A stretch of DNA of 64,000 nucleotides. Source: Candidatus Brachybacter algidus. Its GTDB lineage: Bacteria; Bacteroidota; Bacteroidia; Chitinophagales; Saprospiraceae. The stretch is from positions 1,178,001 to 1,242,000 of the forward strand of contig JADJSK010000001.1 of the NCBI GenBank assembly GCA_016711705.1, read 5' to 3'. A program made the position numbers and the translations under genes. The notes beneath the pieces were generated by a model that was not told the origin of the DNA, made no database searches, and saw only the letters and a program-made list of their open reading frames with translations. Positions 53,924 through 63,264 of the stretch are shown here, piece by piece (positions within the stretch are counted from its first letter, which is position 1; the number at the start of each line of letters is the position of its first letter).

Positions 53924-54796
53924 TTATTCTGCTATTTCAATGTAAAATGCCAACTCTGCATTGCTTGGAATGTAATCCGGAATACCTTCCTCACCATAAG
54001 CAAGATCTGCAGGGATGAATAGGGTAGCTTTGGTGCCTCTTTTTAAAAGCAGTAATGCTTCATCCCAACCTGGTATGACTAGTCCTGTGCCAATGGTAAT
54101 TGTAAAGGGGGCACCTCGCTCGTAAGAACTATCAAATTTCAGACTATCAGCTGTTGTTAGGCCCAAATAATTTATTTTTATTGCATCTCCAGCTTTTATT
54201 TGACTCCCTTTACCTTCTGAATGAGTCAAATAAGATAAGCCACTTGCAGTTCTTTTTAACTCTGGGAGCTTATTTAATTTATAGTTGGCGATATGCTCCT
54301 TTAACATAATCTCTATACCTGCTTCTCTGCCTCTTAAGATATTTTTATCTTGTTCAGTTATCACATTTTTGACAACAATTCTATATGTAATTGTCTTCCA
54401 TCCCAACATCGTAGGTGGTAAATCACTGAATGTATCTATCTTTTCATAGATAAGGATACTGTCCAAAGGCCTCATCAACCCGATTGCATCAAAAACTGGG
54501 TTAGGAACTTCCATTAGTGACTCGACAGGGAAAGTAAGTTCAGGTTGATTAGGTATTAATTTAGAGTCCTGTAAAATTGAATCTTTGTGCAATATCATGA
54601 TATCAAAATAGACGATATCGCCACTCGTCACCATATCACCGTTACCCTTCTTGAACAATTTATAGTCGTAGCCACCTTTGGTAATTCCAGTGACTACTTT
54701 GGCTTTCGAACTTGATTTATTTTTCCTTTGCGCTTCAATTCCATTACAAATCAAAAAGAAGGAAAGCAATACAAATAAATAATCTATAATTTTCAT
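53924..54796 (-). CDS. FKBP-type peptidyl-prolyl isomerase, secreted
   Basis: A 290-residue exported protein (signal MKIIDYLFVLLSFFLICNGIEA) with two FKBP-like regions. The first (about 35-140) is a degenerate copy (YKLFKKGNGDMVTSGDIVYFDIM); the second (about 190-290) is a full FKBP domain with KAGDAIKINYLGLTTADSLKFDSSY, PFTITIGTGLVIPGWDEALLLLKRGTKATLFIPADLAYGEEG. Catalyses prolyl isomerisation in periplasmic protein folding. Paralogue of the next upstream gene, same strand, with a hairpin terminator between. Confidence 0.9.
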   Translation of the reverse strand: MKIIDYLFVLLSFFLICNGIEAQRKNKSSSKAKVVTGITKGGYDYKLFKKGNGDMVTSGDIVYFDIMILHKDSILQDSKLIPNQPELTFPVESLMEVPNPVFDAIGLMRPLDSILIYEKIDTFSDLPPTMLGWKTITYRIVVKNVITEQDKNILRGREAGIEIMLKEHIANYKLNKLPELKRTASGLSYLTHSEGKGSQIKAGDAIKINYLGLTTADSLKFDSSYERGAPFTITIGTGLVIPGWDEALLLLKRGTKATLFIPADLAYGEEGIPDYIPSNAELAFYIEIAE

Positions 54797-54826
54797 AACA
54801 TTGATTTTATAAATAAGCCCTTACTT

Positions 54827-54850
54827 GCAGAAGTAAGGGCTTAAGGTTTT
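54827..54850 (-). terminator. hairpin between the two FKBP genes
   Basis: A perfect 10-bp stem GCCCTTACTT / AAGTAAGGGC with a 4-nt loop, followed on the minus strand by TTATTT (weak U-tract). It lies 17 bp after the stop of the upstream FKBP gene and 30 bp before the start of the next; it may limit readthrough or act as an mRNA processing hairpin. Confidence 0.65.
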
Positions 54851-54867
54851 TTTATTATTAGTTCAAT

Positions 54868-55713
54868 TTATTTAATTGACTCTATATAGAAAGCAAGTTC
54901 AGCATCCGGTGGAATCATATCCTGAATACCTTGTTTACCATAAGCAAGATTGCCAGGTATAAAGAAGGTAGCTTTATCGCCTTTTTTCATTAGTAATAAT
55001 GCCTCTTCCCATCCTTGAATTACTCTACCAGCTCCTACAGGAAAACTGAATGCTGTTCCTTTTGCGTAAGATGCATCGAATTTTTTAGCATCAGCTACTG
55101 TTGCACCATAATAGTACACTTTCGCAGTTTCACCTTTTTGAGTAGTTGGCCCTGAACCTTCAGTATGCATAACATATTTTAGTCCTGTTGCTGTCGTTTT
55201 GAGGTCTTTAATAGTACCTGCTTTATAGTCAGCAATATCTTTTTGTATCAACTTCTCAACTGCAGGTTCCATATCTCTAACAACCTTTTTCTCAGATTCA
55301 CCTACGACGTTTTTCACCTTAATGGTATAAGTTATCTCTTTCCACTCTTTCATGTTTGGAGGAAAATTCTCTTTAGGCATTGTGTCGATTCTCTCTCGAA
55401 TTACGATGCTATCGCCCTTTCTCATCAATTTCAAAGCATCAACTACAGGATTGGGTGATGTCATCAATGAATCTGGAGGCATTAAAAATTCCGGCTGCTG
55501 TGGGCTTGATTTAGAATCCTGAAGCACTGAATCTTTATGCATGATCACCATATCAAAGAATACAAGATCGTTGGTTTTGATTATTTCACCTTCACCTGTT
55601 TTGAATAATGTGTAGGAATAACCATTTTTGGATACACCGCCATTTTCATCTTTTTTGCAAGAAATGATGCTTACTGAAAGAAGCAACAATATAAAAAATG
55701 ATAAATTTTTCAT
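54868..55713 (-). CDS. FKBP-type peptidyl-prolyl isomerase lipoprotein
   Basis: A 281-residue lipoprotein (signal with IISC, Cys near 19). Same two-part layout as its downstream paralogue: a degenerate N-terminal FKBP-like half (YTLFKTGEGEIIKTNDLVFFDMV) and a complete C-terminal FKBP domain (QKGETAKVYYYGATVADAKKFDASY, FSFPVGAGRVIQGWEEALLLMKKGDKATFFIPGNLAYGKQG). Likely outer-membrane anchored periplasmic foldase. The tandem pair arose by duplication. Confidence 0.92.
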   Translation of the reverse strand: MKNLSFFILLLLSVSIISCKKDENGGVSKNGYSYTLFKTGEGEIIKTNDLVFFDMVIMHKDSVLQDSKSSPQQPEFLMPPDSLMTSPNPVVDALKLMRKGDSIVIRERIDTMPKENFPPNMKEWKEITYTIKVKNVVGESEKKVVRDMEPAVEKLIQKDIADYKAGTIKDLKTTATGLKYVMHTEGSGPTTQKGETAKVYYYGATVADAKKFDASYAKGTAFSFPVGAGRVIQGWEEALLLMKKGDKATFFIPGNLAYGKQGIQDMIPPDAELAFYIESIK

Positions 55714-55733
55714 AGAATAGATTAAAATTATGT

Positions 55734-56744
55734 TTAATATGAATTAATAATTTCTGTTTTGTACTTTTCCGTTGCTTCCTCAAAAGTGCTGATGACAGTC
55801 TTCAAACTACTATATAAAGCACCTCCTGAAGCATTCTTGTGACCTCCACCTCTAAAATATTCTTTCGCCATTTTCTCAACTGAAAAATCACCTTTTGATC
55901 GAAGTGACACCTTAACTATACTTGGTTGCTCGGAAATAAAACCAGCTATATTAACAATATCAAGTCTTAAAAGATAATTTACAATACCTTCAGTATCACC
56001 ACGTTGAATATTGAAATCCATATAGTCCTTTTTAGACAAATAGATCAATCCTGCCTTTCTATCAGGATATATGTTCATTCTGTTTGACAAGCAATGACCA
56101 AGTAATCGTAATGATTTCTCAGGCATATGATTATAAAGCATGTCCTGAACATGTGCGATATCACCTCCTTGGGAAATGATCTCACCCGCATTTTTGAATG
56201 TATTCGGGCTTATGCTGTATTTAAAAGATCCTGTATCAGTGATCATGCCCACCAACAATGCCTCAAGTCCATGAATAGTAATAGCGCTCAACCAGCCGGC
56301 CCCCTTAAAAACCTCATACAAAAGTTCACAAGTAGAACTTATCTCAGGTTCAGAAATCAGGACATCAGCAAACCCATCCGGATAAAGGTGGTGATCTATC
56401 ATAACCTTAGTGGCATCCGACACTCGAATTGCCTCTCCGATCTTATCCACGCGCTCTAGTGAATTGTAATCAAGACAAAAAATAACTTCTGCAGATTTAA
56501 TAAGTTCTAAGCTTTTATCCTGCTCTCTATCATACACATAGATCTCACCAGAGCCATGCAGCCATGAGAGATCATCAGGAAAATCCGATGGGACGACAAC
56601 ATTAACAACATGAAGGTGGGCGTCCAAAACAGATTTTAAGGCTAAGCAAGATCCAATAGCATCACCATCAGGATTTCTGTGCGAAGTTATCACTATGTTC
56701 TTTTGAACATTGAGACAATTGATTAGATCTTGTATTTCTTTCAT
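55734..56744 (-). CDS. nrnA: DHH-family phosphoesterase (NrnA-like nano-RNase / pAp phosphatase)
   Basis: A 336-residue DHH/DHHA1 protein degrading short oligoribonucleotides and 3'-phosphoadenosine 5'-phosphate. Motifs: SHRNPDGDAIGS (near 20), FCLDYNS, the namesake DHH in MIDHHLYPDG (near 117), GMITDTGSF, and the DHHA1 C-terminus with RGGGHKNASGG. Full length. It lies upstream of the FKBP pair on the same strand, 20 bp apart, so they may share a transcript. Confidence 0.92.
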   Translation of the reverse strand: MKEIQDLINCLNVQKNIVITSHRNPDGDAIGSCLALKSVLDAHLHVVNVVVPSDFPDDLSWLHGSGEIYVYDREQDKSLELIKSAEVIFCLDYNSLERVDKIGEAIRVSDATKVMIDHHLYPDGFADVLISEPEISSTCELLYEVFKGAGWLSAITIHGLEALLVGMITDTGSFKYSISPNTFKNAGEIISQGGDIAHVQDMLYNHMPEKSLRLLGHCLSNRMNIYPDRKAGLIYLSKKDYMDFNIQRGDTEGIVNYLLRLDIVNIAGFISEQPSIVKVSLRSKGDFSVEKMAKEYFRGGGHKNASGGALYSSLKTVISTFEEATEKYKTEIINSY

Positions 56745-56941
56745 AAAAATCTATGATTAGCAAAGGAAGTAAGACGATACAAAGGGATAAATTGTTTAAA
56801 ATCTGTTATGAAAATTAATATTCCCTATCTTTTTAAGCTCCCAATTTGCTAAGCCGCCGCAAAAGTCGCTTTTTTTCTATATATAAAAAAATAAAAATGA
56901 ATGAAAAACGAAAGCTTTTCTGCCTAAAATAAATTTTTATA

Positions 56942-56949
56942 TACTTTTG
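56942..56949 (+). promoter_or_regulatory. -7 box of ndk
   Basis: TACTTTTG matches the Bacteroidota -7 consensus and lies 38 bp before the ndk ATG, within an AT-rich leader. No clear -33 element. Confidence 0.5.
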
Positions 56950-56987
56950 TGGGATAATACAAACTAATTTAAAATAACTTATTAAAA

Positions 56988-57407
56988 ATGGCGAACAACC
57001 GAACATTCACAATGATCAAACCTGATGCTGTGCAGGATGGACATATTGGAGCGATCTTATCACACATTAATCAGGCTGGTTTCAGGATCGTTGCGATGAA
57101 ATTAACGAGACTTTCACAAAGCACTGCAGGGAAATTTTATGAAGTACATAAAGAAAGACCTTTTTATGGTGAACTTGTAGATTTTATGTCTTCTGGAGCA
57201 ATAGTAGCTGCCATTCTTGAAAAAGAAAATGCTGTAGAAGATTTTAGAAAACTTATCGGCGCAACTAATCCTGCTCAAGCTGAAGCTGGCACTATCAGAG
57301 CATTATTCGCTAGAAGCGTAGGAGAAAATGCAGTACATGGTTCTGACTCAGACGAAAATGCTGCTTTGGAAAGCGCATTTCATTTCGCAGGAACAGAAGA
57401 ATATTAA
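56988..57407 (+). CDS. ndk: nucleoside-diphosphate kinase
   Basis: A 139-residue NDP kinase transferring phosphate from ATP to NDPs. Visible: NRTFTMIKPDAVQDGHIGAI at the start, KERPFYGELVDFMSSG, and the active-site histidine in RSVGENAVHGSDSDENA. Length and motifs are canonical. The next gene begins 3 bp after the stop, so they form an operon. Confidence 0.97.
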   Translation: MANNRTFTMIKPDAVQDGHIGAILSHINQAGFRIVAMKLTRLSQSTAGKFYEVHKERPFYGELVDFMSSGAIVAAILEKENAVEDFRKLIGATNPAQAEAGTIRALFARSVGENAVHGSDSDENAALESAFHFAGTEEY

Positions 57408-57410
57408 TAT

Positions 57411-58367
57411 ATGAATAAGGCCATTAAAAGCTTCTTTAAAAGAAAGATAGTTGAAAATGTGCTTCTTATATTTATTTTATTAGGGGTAATTATTACGGTA
57501 TTTACCCCTAATCTTCCTTTTATACAACGCAGTGCTGATTTGGCAAATCAATCCATGATGATTTATCTTGCGTTTGGAATGTTCTTTCTAATAGTCGATC
57601 AGACTAGATTGATGATTATCACAATGATCAGTGCTGCAATCTTCGCTTTTTTCCTAAAGGAATCCACTAATTCCAGAATTAAATATGCAGCAGTCAATTC
57701 CTCTGAAAAATTTAAAATTTCACTGATTAACCTCTCCTCAATAGATTCTGATCCTTCAAAAGTAATCCGGAATATAGCAAAGAAAAATTTTGATTTGCTG
57801 GTATTTCAGGAATATACACCAAACTGGAAGTCGCTTATTGAAGATAATCTGAATACTAGTTACCTATTCAAAATCAGTATTCCAAGGATCGATGTTTATG
57901 GTCTTAATGTCTACAGTAGATATCCTATTCTAAAACAAGATACTTTGTATTGTGAGGAAATTCCAATTCTGCGATTGGAGGTCTTTAAAAACAATCAAAG
58001 GTTTATCATTTTGACGGCATATTTCCCACCACCAATTAATAACTTATCGAAAAAAATTAATCAGGATGAGTTAAATTTAATCGCACAAAGCATAAAAGAC
58101 TTGGACGAACCAGTAATAGTGGCCGGTGTTTTCAATATAGTACCATGGTCACCTGAGATCCAATCTTTTAAAGATAAGGGCGACTTGAGCGATAGCAGAA
58201 GTGGCTATATTCCCAGCATGGATAAGAATTCAGGTGGAATCTTCGGCAAACCGGTTACTCATATTTTTTATAAACCAGCATTAGAATGCACCAACTTCAA
58301 TATAAGCAGAGCCGATAACGATGAATATGGCATAGAGGCATTCTTCCAACTTCAGGAAAATAAATAG
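57411..58367 (+). CDS. membrane-anchored endonuclease/exonuclease/phosphatase-fold protein, probably catalytically degenerate
   Basis: A 318-residue protein with two or three N-terminal membrane helices (about 15-85) and a C-terminal domain of the EEP fold (about 100-318), as in Bacteroidota membrane EEP proteins. Family positions are recognisable but altered: FDLLVFQEYTP keeps the Glu, GDFN is AGVFN, the usual IDHIF is VTHIF, and the final SDH is replaced by NDEYG. Loss of the key Asp and His suggests a non-hydrolytic role. It starts 3 bp after ndk, so it is co-transcribed. Confidence 0.82.
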   Translation: MNKAIKSFFKRKIVENVLLIFILLGVIITVFTPNLPFIQRSADLANQSMMIYLAFGMFFLIVDQTRLMIITMISAAIFAFFLKESTNSRIKYAAVNSSEKFKISLINLSSIDSDPSKVIRNIAKKNFDLLVFQEYTPNWKSLIEDNLNTSYLFKISIPRIDVYGLNVYSRYPILKQDTLYCEEIPILRLEVFKNNQRFIILTAYFPPPINNLSKKINQDELNLIAQSIKDLDEPVIVAGVFNIVPWSPEIQSFKDKGDLSDSRSGYIPSMDKNSGGIFGKPVTHIFYKPALECTNFNISRADNDEYGIEAFFQLQENK

Positions 58368-58564
58368 CTTCAGGGAATATTCTAACACTGCCATTTACCT
58401 TTTCATTACTCTAAGAAATTCAAATAAGTGATTTAAAAAATTTATTTGTTAATATTTTAAAACATCTAAACTTTAAGGACAAAAATGTATTAATAGAGTG
58501 ATTTCTTTTTATATAATTTATGCATCTTTGCGAAATCTTTCAAATAACGGATAATATATTTTTC

Positions 58565-59293
58565 ATGATCATATTATATTTCTTTTTAGCACATTGGTTT
58601 TTATCCCTATTTACTCAAACCTTTTTTTTACATCGATATTCATCCCATAAGATGTTTAAGATGACACCTTTTTGGGAAAAATTCTTCTATCTATTTACAT
58701 TTATTTCACAAGGAGCATCTTTTCTAAATCCAAGAGCATATGCCATCATGCATAGGATGCATCATGCATATAGTGATACAGAAAAAGACCCACATTCACC
58801 CCATTTCTTTCACGATGTGTTCTCTATGATGTGGAAAACAAAAAGCATTTATGCTGATTTCGTTAATAGACTTAAAGAGCCTGAAGCAGAATTTAAAGGC
58901 AACTATCCTACTTGGGCGCTTGTAGATCGAATAGGTGACGACTGGAAGACAAGAATTGGATTTGGCATCATATACACGGCAATTTATGTTGGGTACGCTA
59001 CTAGTCCATGGTTATTTCTCCTGCTTCCAATCCATTATCTGATGGGACCGATGCACGGCGCTTTGGTCAATTGGTGTGGTCATAAATATGGATATAGCAA
59101 CTATGACAATGGTGACAAATCAAAAAACACAACACCTTGGGGATTTCTAATGTTGGGAGAATTATTCCAAAACAATCATCATAAGTTCCCTAATAGCCCT
59201 AAGTTCGCAAGTAAGTGGTACGAGATTGATCCTACATACTACATGATGCTAGCGCTAGATCGTATAAGAGTTATAAAAATTCGTAAAAAATAA
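58565..59293 (+). CDS. acyl-CoA/fatty-acid desaturase
   Basis: A 242-residue di-iron membrane desaturase introducing a double bond (delta-9 type likely) into acyl chains. The three histidine boxes are present: HRYSSH near residue 25, HRMHH near 63, and QNNHHKFP near 210; four transmembrane helices in between. I choose ATG 58565 (MIILYFFLAHW); an upstream in-frame ATG at 58520 overlaps a CATCTTTG -7-like box and probably lies before the transcript start. Followed by two terminators. Confidence 0.92.
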   Translation: MIILYFFLAHWFLSLFTQTFFLHRYSSHKMFKMTPFWEKFFYLFTFISQGASFLNPRAYAIMHRMHHAYSDTEKDPHSPHFFHDVFSMMWKTKSIYADFVNRLKEPEAEFKGNYPTWALVDRIGDDWKTRIGFGIIYTAIYVGYATSPWLFLLLPIHYLMGPMHGALVNWCGHKYGYSNYDNGDKSKNTTPWGFLMLGELFQNNHHKFPNSPKFASKWYEIDPTYYMMLALDRIRVIKIRKK

Positions 59294-59408
59294 TTGGCTG
59301 TTATTTAATGCCTAACTATCATAATATTTATAATTTATTAAAATATAATGATAAAAATGTGACCTAAGCATGTTTTAGCGTCTTAAATATTAAGAACAGA
59401 AAAGGAAT

Positions 59409-59443
59409 ATACTCCAGGTTCAATCCTGAGTATTTATTTTTTT
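59409..59443 (+). terminator. terminator after the desaturase gene
   Basis: ATACTC-AGG pairs with CCT-GAGTAT (one bulged C, loop TTCAAT), followed by TTATTTTTTT. It lies about 115 bp after the stop. Confidence 0.7.
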
Positions 59444-59464
59444 GGGGTAGTAAAGTGTTAGTTT

Positions 59465-59496
59465 AGCCGGTTCATTTTGGACCGGCTTTTTTTTTA
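59465..59496 (+). terminator. second, stronger terminator after the desaturase gene
   Basis: AGCCGGTTC and GGACCGGCT form a 9-bp stem (one G-U) with loop ATTTT-like sequence and a run of nine T residues. The T-run overlaps the stop of convergent prmA. Confidence 0.85.
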
Positions 59497-60333
59497 TTTT
59501 TTAAAAAATCTAGCTACAACCCAACCTCCATTTACAGTATGCTGCAAATAAGTCAAACCTAACTCAGCTGATGCCTGACTTATATCATCAAGATTTGATT
59601 CAAAGAAACCAGAGAAAAGTATTGTTCCACCACTTTTCAAACTCCTGGCCAGCTCAAATAGACTATCTAAAATTACGTTTGCAGTAATATTGGCCAGGAT
59701 AACATCAAAGACCATATCTACCGGGATCATTTCCTTGCCACCAAGTGCAGGTTTGGCATTTGAAATGTTGTTCAATTCAAAGTTCTCAATCATATTGTCA
59801 TAAGAAGGAGGTTCTATATCTATTGCCAGGATGTCGCTTGCACCTTTTATGGAGGCAAAAATAGCTAACAAACCCGTCCCACTTCCAAAATCAAGAACCT
59901 TTTTATGCTTCATATCGAGGTTATTCATTTGGACGATCATTCCATGCGTCGTATAATGATGACCGGTGCCAAAAGCCATTTTAGGAGATAGTACAATCCT
60001 TTGGCCTAATATCTTCGTATTTTCGTGAAATGGTGCAATGATCGTGCAGATATTTTCCACAAATACAGGATCAAAATTAGATTCCCATTCCTTGTTCCAA
60101 TCTTTATCGGGCAGGCTTATTATTGTATAGCTCACATTGTATGATTCTGAAATATCTTTTAGATCGTGAATAACAGTAGTATCAAGCAAACTTCTTTCGA
60201 TGTATGCCAAAAGTTCTGTTCCATCTTCCATGAAACTATTAAAAGGCAATTCTGATAATAAAGCTACCAGAACATCACTCTCCATCTCATTCAAAACGAA
60301 TCTGGCCTCAAGCCATCTGCCGCTATTTTCCAT
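59494..60333 (-). CDS. prmA: ribosomal protein L11 methyltransferase
   Basis: PrmA trimethylates ribosomal protein L11 using SAM. The 279 residues have an N-terminal substrate-recognition domain and a C-terminal methyltransferase with the SAM motif KVLDFGSGTGLLAIFAS near 155, preceded by PKMAFGTGHHYTTHGM (family signature), and NITANVI as motif IV. Full length. The start overlaps the end of folD by 11 bp, indicating an operon in the order folD-prmA. Confidence 0.95.
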   Translation of the reverse strand: MENSGRWLEARFVLNEMESDVLVALLSELPFNSFMEDGTELLAYIERSLLDTTVIHDLKDISESYNVSYTIISLPDKDWNKEWESNFDPVFVENICTIIAPFHENTKILGQRIVLSPKMAFGTGHHYTTHGMIVQMNNLDMKHKKVLDFGSGTGLLAIFASIKGASDILAIDIEPPSYDNMIENFELNNISNAKPALGGKEMIPVDMVFDVILANITANVILDSLFELARSLKSGGTILFSGFFESNLDDISQASAELGLTYLQHTVNGGWVVARFFKK

Positions 60334-61207
60334 ATAACTCCATATTATAAGCCCTTAAAGTATTTTTCATAAGTGCCACGATTGTCATCAATCCAATTCC
60401 TCCGGGCACAGGGGTTATCCAGGAGGCTATATCTTTAACTTGATCAGTATCTACATCACCAACAAGTCGACTGCCAGATTTTGAATGCTCATCCTCTACC
60501 CTATTTATGCCAACATCAAAAATCACTGCACCTGTTTTAACCATATCCGCTGTTACAAATTTCGGAATCCCAATAGCGGCTACAATAATATCAGAACCCA
60601 GCAATTCATTCCTGATGTTTTTACTGCGACTGTGGAGTAATGTAACAGTGCAATTGCCATAAGGCGCCTTTCTGGAAAGAAGCAAGGACATAGGCGTACC
60701 TACTATGTCACTTCGACCCAGCACTGCAACTTTCTTTCCGGAAGTTTCCAAATTAAGCCTCTCTATTAGTAAAATTATCCCATATGGAGTGGCAGGCAAA
60801 AAAGAAGGTAGACCTAATGCCATTTTTCCAAAATTCATAGGATGAAATCCATCGACGTCTTTCATTGGATCAATTTCCAATAATAGATCTTGGCTATTTA
60901 AATGGGCGGGAATGGGTAACTGTAATATAAAACCATCGACAGACTTATCGCTATTTAAATTTGCAATCACTTCCTTGATTGCTTCTTGACTAATGTCAGA
61001 CTCAAAATGAAGCAAAGTGGATTTTATACCCAATTCATCGCAAGTTTTTACTTTATTCTTAACATACGCTTTACTCGCAGGGTTATCGCCAACCATGATA
61101 GCCACGAGATGAGGCGGTCTTTTGCCAGAAAGCAATATTTCATCAACCTCTCTTTTAATTTCACCTTTAATCTCCTTGCTGATAGATCTAACATCCATTA
61201 CTGCCAT
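60323..61207 (-). CDS. folD: bifunctional methylenetetrahydrofolate dehydrogenase/cyclohydrolase
   Basis: FolD interconverts one-carbon units of tetrahydrofolate in the cytoplasm. The 294 residues contain the catalytic lysine region SKAYVKNKVKTCDELGIKS near 50, QLPIPAHLN near 97, the NADP-binding KKVAVLGRSDIVGTPMSLLL near 157-177, and TPVPGGIGLMT near 272 (usually TPVPGGVGPMT). The ATG at 61207 is followed by a second ATG two codons in. First gene of the folD-prmA pair. Confidence 0.96.
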   Translation of the reverse strand: MAVMDVRSISKEIKGEIKREVDEILLSGKRPPHLVAIMVGDNPASKAYVKNKVKTCDELGIKSTLLHFESDISQEAIKEVIANLNSDKSVDGFILQLPIPAHLNSQDLLLEIDPMKDVDGFHPMNFGKMALGLPSFLPATPYGIILLIERLNLETSGKKVAVLGRSDIVGTPMSLLLSRKAPYGNCTVTLLHSRSKNIRNELLGSDIIVAAIGIPKFVTADMVKTGAVIFDVGINRVEDEHSKSGSRLVGDVDTDQVKDIASWITPVPGGIGLMTIVALMKNTLRAYNMELYGK

Positions 61208-61413
61208 AATAACTCGTAAGTTTTACTAAATAAAAATAAAAAGTCAAATATAAATCATTTTAAGTGTCAGACAAATTTTGAATCTTTTGATCTCTAATTA
61301 GTGCTGATTAATAAAATATAGTTTTATATTTTATTAAAACAAAACTCCCAAGATAAAATTGACCAATTGAACAAAGCGCAATTATTCGTGTTAAAACACC
61401 TTAAATATATAAA

Positions 61414-61890
61414 ATGGAAAAAATCTTTTATTCTGATGCTTTGATAAGATTCTCAGACTGTGACCCACTTGGGCATTTGAACAATATGAGATACCTGGAT
61501 TACTTTCTTAATGCAAGAGAAGATCAATTAATAAAGTTTGCTAATTTTGATATCTATGCACATTCAAAAGCGACAGGTCAAATTTGGGTGATGTTTCAGA
61601 ACAAGATCACTTATCTAAGACCTGTATTCTACACAGAAGTAGTACTCATCACCAGTCAAGTGATCAAAGTTACAGACAAATCAATTCATGTAGAGATGCA
61701 GATGAAAGATAAGAAAAGTGGAGAGCTGAAAGCAGTATTATGGATGATCGCAGTATATATAGATATGAGAGCAAATAAGAGTGTATCTCATCCACCTGAT
61801 ATTGCAAAAATGCTTAATGAATTATATTTGCCTGTTACTGAACCAAGTTTTGATGATCGTGTCAAAAATCTTCAATACAACAAAATTTAG
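61414..61890 (+). CDS. acyl-CoA thioesterase, hotdog fold (4HBT family)
   Basis: A 158-residue hotdog-fold thioesterase. The catalytic segment IRFSDCDPLGHLNNMRYLDYFLNARED has the 4HBT signature DxxGHxNN with the active Asp. Likely hydrolyses acyl-CoA or acyl-ACP; chain preference unknown. It lies 8 bp before the DUF3089 gene, so they are probably co-transcribed. Confidence 0.9.
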   Translation: MEKIFYSDALIRFSDCDPLGHLNNMRYLDYFLNAREDQLIKFANFDIYAHSKATGQIWVMFQNKITYLRPVFYTEVVLITSQVIKVTDKSIHVEMQMKDKKSGELKAVLWMIAVYIDMRANKSVSHPPDIAKMLNELYLPVTEPSFDDRVKNLQYNKI

Positions 61891-61897
61891 TCTATAG

Positions 61898-62905
61898 ATG
61901 GTCCAAAATAAAGCAGTAATTTTTATTTTCATTCTTTGCATACCTCTGTTATTGATAGGGCAAGATATCAAGATTGATTACAGCAATCCTGATAACTGGG
62001 CAGCTCTACCGGACAAAATAGATAATGCAGATTTGGTCCCTGGCAATTATACTACAGATAAACAGCCTGATAGTCAGGTGGATGTTTTTTTTCTATATCC
62101 CACTTCTTTCTCGAACAAGAGTGACATTATGATATGGAATGCCGCCATAGATGACAAAGAAGTTAATCAAGATACGGATGAACGGTCTATAAAAAATCAG
62201 GCATCTATCTTCAATCAAGTTGGTAAAATATATGCACCCAGATACCGTCAAGCGAATTATGCTGCATATTTTGATGAAGATAAAATTAGAAGTCAGCAAG
62301 CTTTCGACTTTGCTTATGCTGATGTAGTGGACGCATTTGAATATTATATAAATCACTATAATAAGGGCAGGCCATTTATAATAGCCTCTCACAGTCAAGG
62401 CTCTACACATTCTATGCGTTTGATAAAAGAACATATTGAAAATACTAAATTAGCAAAACAATTGGTGGTTGCTTATGTAGTAGGAATGCCAGTGCCGGCA
62501 TCATATTTAAACACGCCACCATGTCTTAGTCCAGGGCAAACCGGTTGTATTTGTTCATGGAGAACATATTTAGATAAATATGAACCAGATCACGTTGCAT
62601 CAGAAGAAAAAATGATTTCGACGAATCCTATTACATGGGATCAATCATCGGGATTCTCAAATAAGAAAGATCATAAAGGTTCAGTTCTTTTCGATTTCGA
62701 CAAAGGAATATATCCCAAAATCATGAGAGCTGAGCTACATGGCAATATTTTATGGATAAAAAAACCGGATATAAAAGGAAAGATTTTACTTCAAAGGAAA
62801 AATTACCATATAGGAGATTTTAACCTTTTTTATAAAGATGTCCAGGAAAACGCCAAATTAAGAGTTGATAACTACCTAAATCAAAATAACTCAAGCTCGA
62901 ATTAA
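61898..62905 (+). CDS. DUF3089 secreted alpha/beta-hydrolase
   Basis: A 335-residue exported protein (signal MVQNKAVIFIFILCIPLLLIGQ). It matches DUF3089: NWAALPDKIDNADLVP, DVFFLYPTSF, YAPRYRQANYAAYF, YINHYNKGRPFIIASHSQGSTHSMRLI, where SHSQG carries the likely catalytic Ser. Probably a periplasmic or secreted lipase/esterase-type hydrolase with unknown substrate. Partner of the thioesterase gene 8 bp upstream. Confidence 0.9.
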   Translation: MVQNKAVIFIFILCIPLLLIGQDIKIDYSNPDNWAALPDKIDNADLVPGNYTTDKQPDSQVDVFFLYPTSFSNKSDIMIWNAAIDDKEVNQDTDERSIKNQASIFNQVGKIYAPRYRQANYAAYFDEDKIRSQQAFDFAYADVVDAFEYYINHYNKGRPFIIASHSQGSTHSMRLIKEHIENTKLAKQLVVAYVVGMPVPASYLNTPPCLSPGQTGCICSWRTYLDKYEPDHVASEEKMISTNPITWDQSSGFSNKKDHKGSVLFDFDKGIYPKIMRAELHGNILWIKKPDIKGKILLQRKNYHIGDFNLFYKDVQENAKLRVDNYLNQNNSSSN

Positions 62906-63264
62906 AAATATATTTACTTAAGTTTCGGAGTTGATTATACCATTGATAATCAATAGTATAAATATATAGCTATTAAAACATATAATGATCTAAGGTATTG
63001 ATTGCTAAATAGTTAATTAAATTTTAGATTTTATTCGATTTATTTAAATGGGTTCATTTGCTGAGCTCAACCATCGAAGTTTCCCCGCCGTCATTGCACT
63101 TTGTCGGGCAAGCCCGCCTTCCTTGCTCTTTGTCGGGCAAGCCCGCCGTCGTTGCACTTTGTCGGTCAAGCTTCTGACTTCTAATTTCTAATTTCCACCT
63201 TAGATTGAGTAAAAACATGGCTTTTAGAATATATTTATACCGCCGAAACTTTAGTATATTTATT
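62906..63264. other. intergenic stretch with a 29-bp tandem repeat
   Basis: No gene. Positions 63084-63172 hold three 29-bp units. The rest is AT-rich. Confidence 0.6.
63084..63172. repeat. three-copy 29-bp tandem repeat, GC-rich
   Basis: The word TGTCGGGCAAGC (TGTCGGTCAAGC in the last) starts at 63102, 63131 and 63160, an exact 29-bp period; units run CCGCCGTCGTTGCACTTTG-like. Higher GC than the surroundings, suggesting imported repeat sequence. Confidence 0.8.

Noticed and set aside
58520..58564. Longer desaturase start
   Set aside because: The upstream ATG overlaps a CATCTTTG -7-like box; the extra 15 residues do not match the family start.
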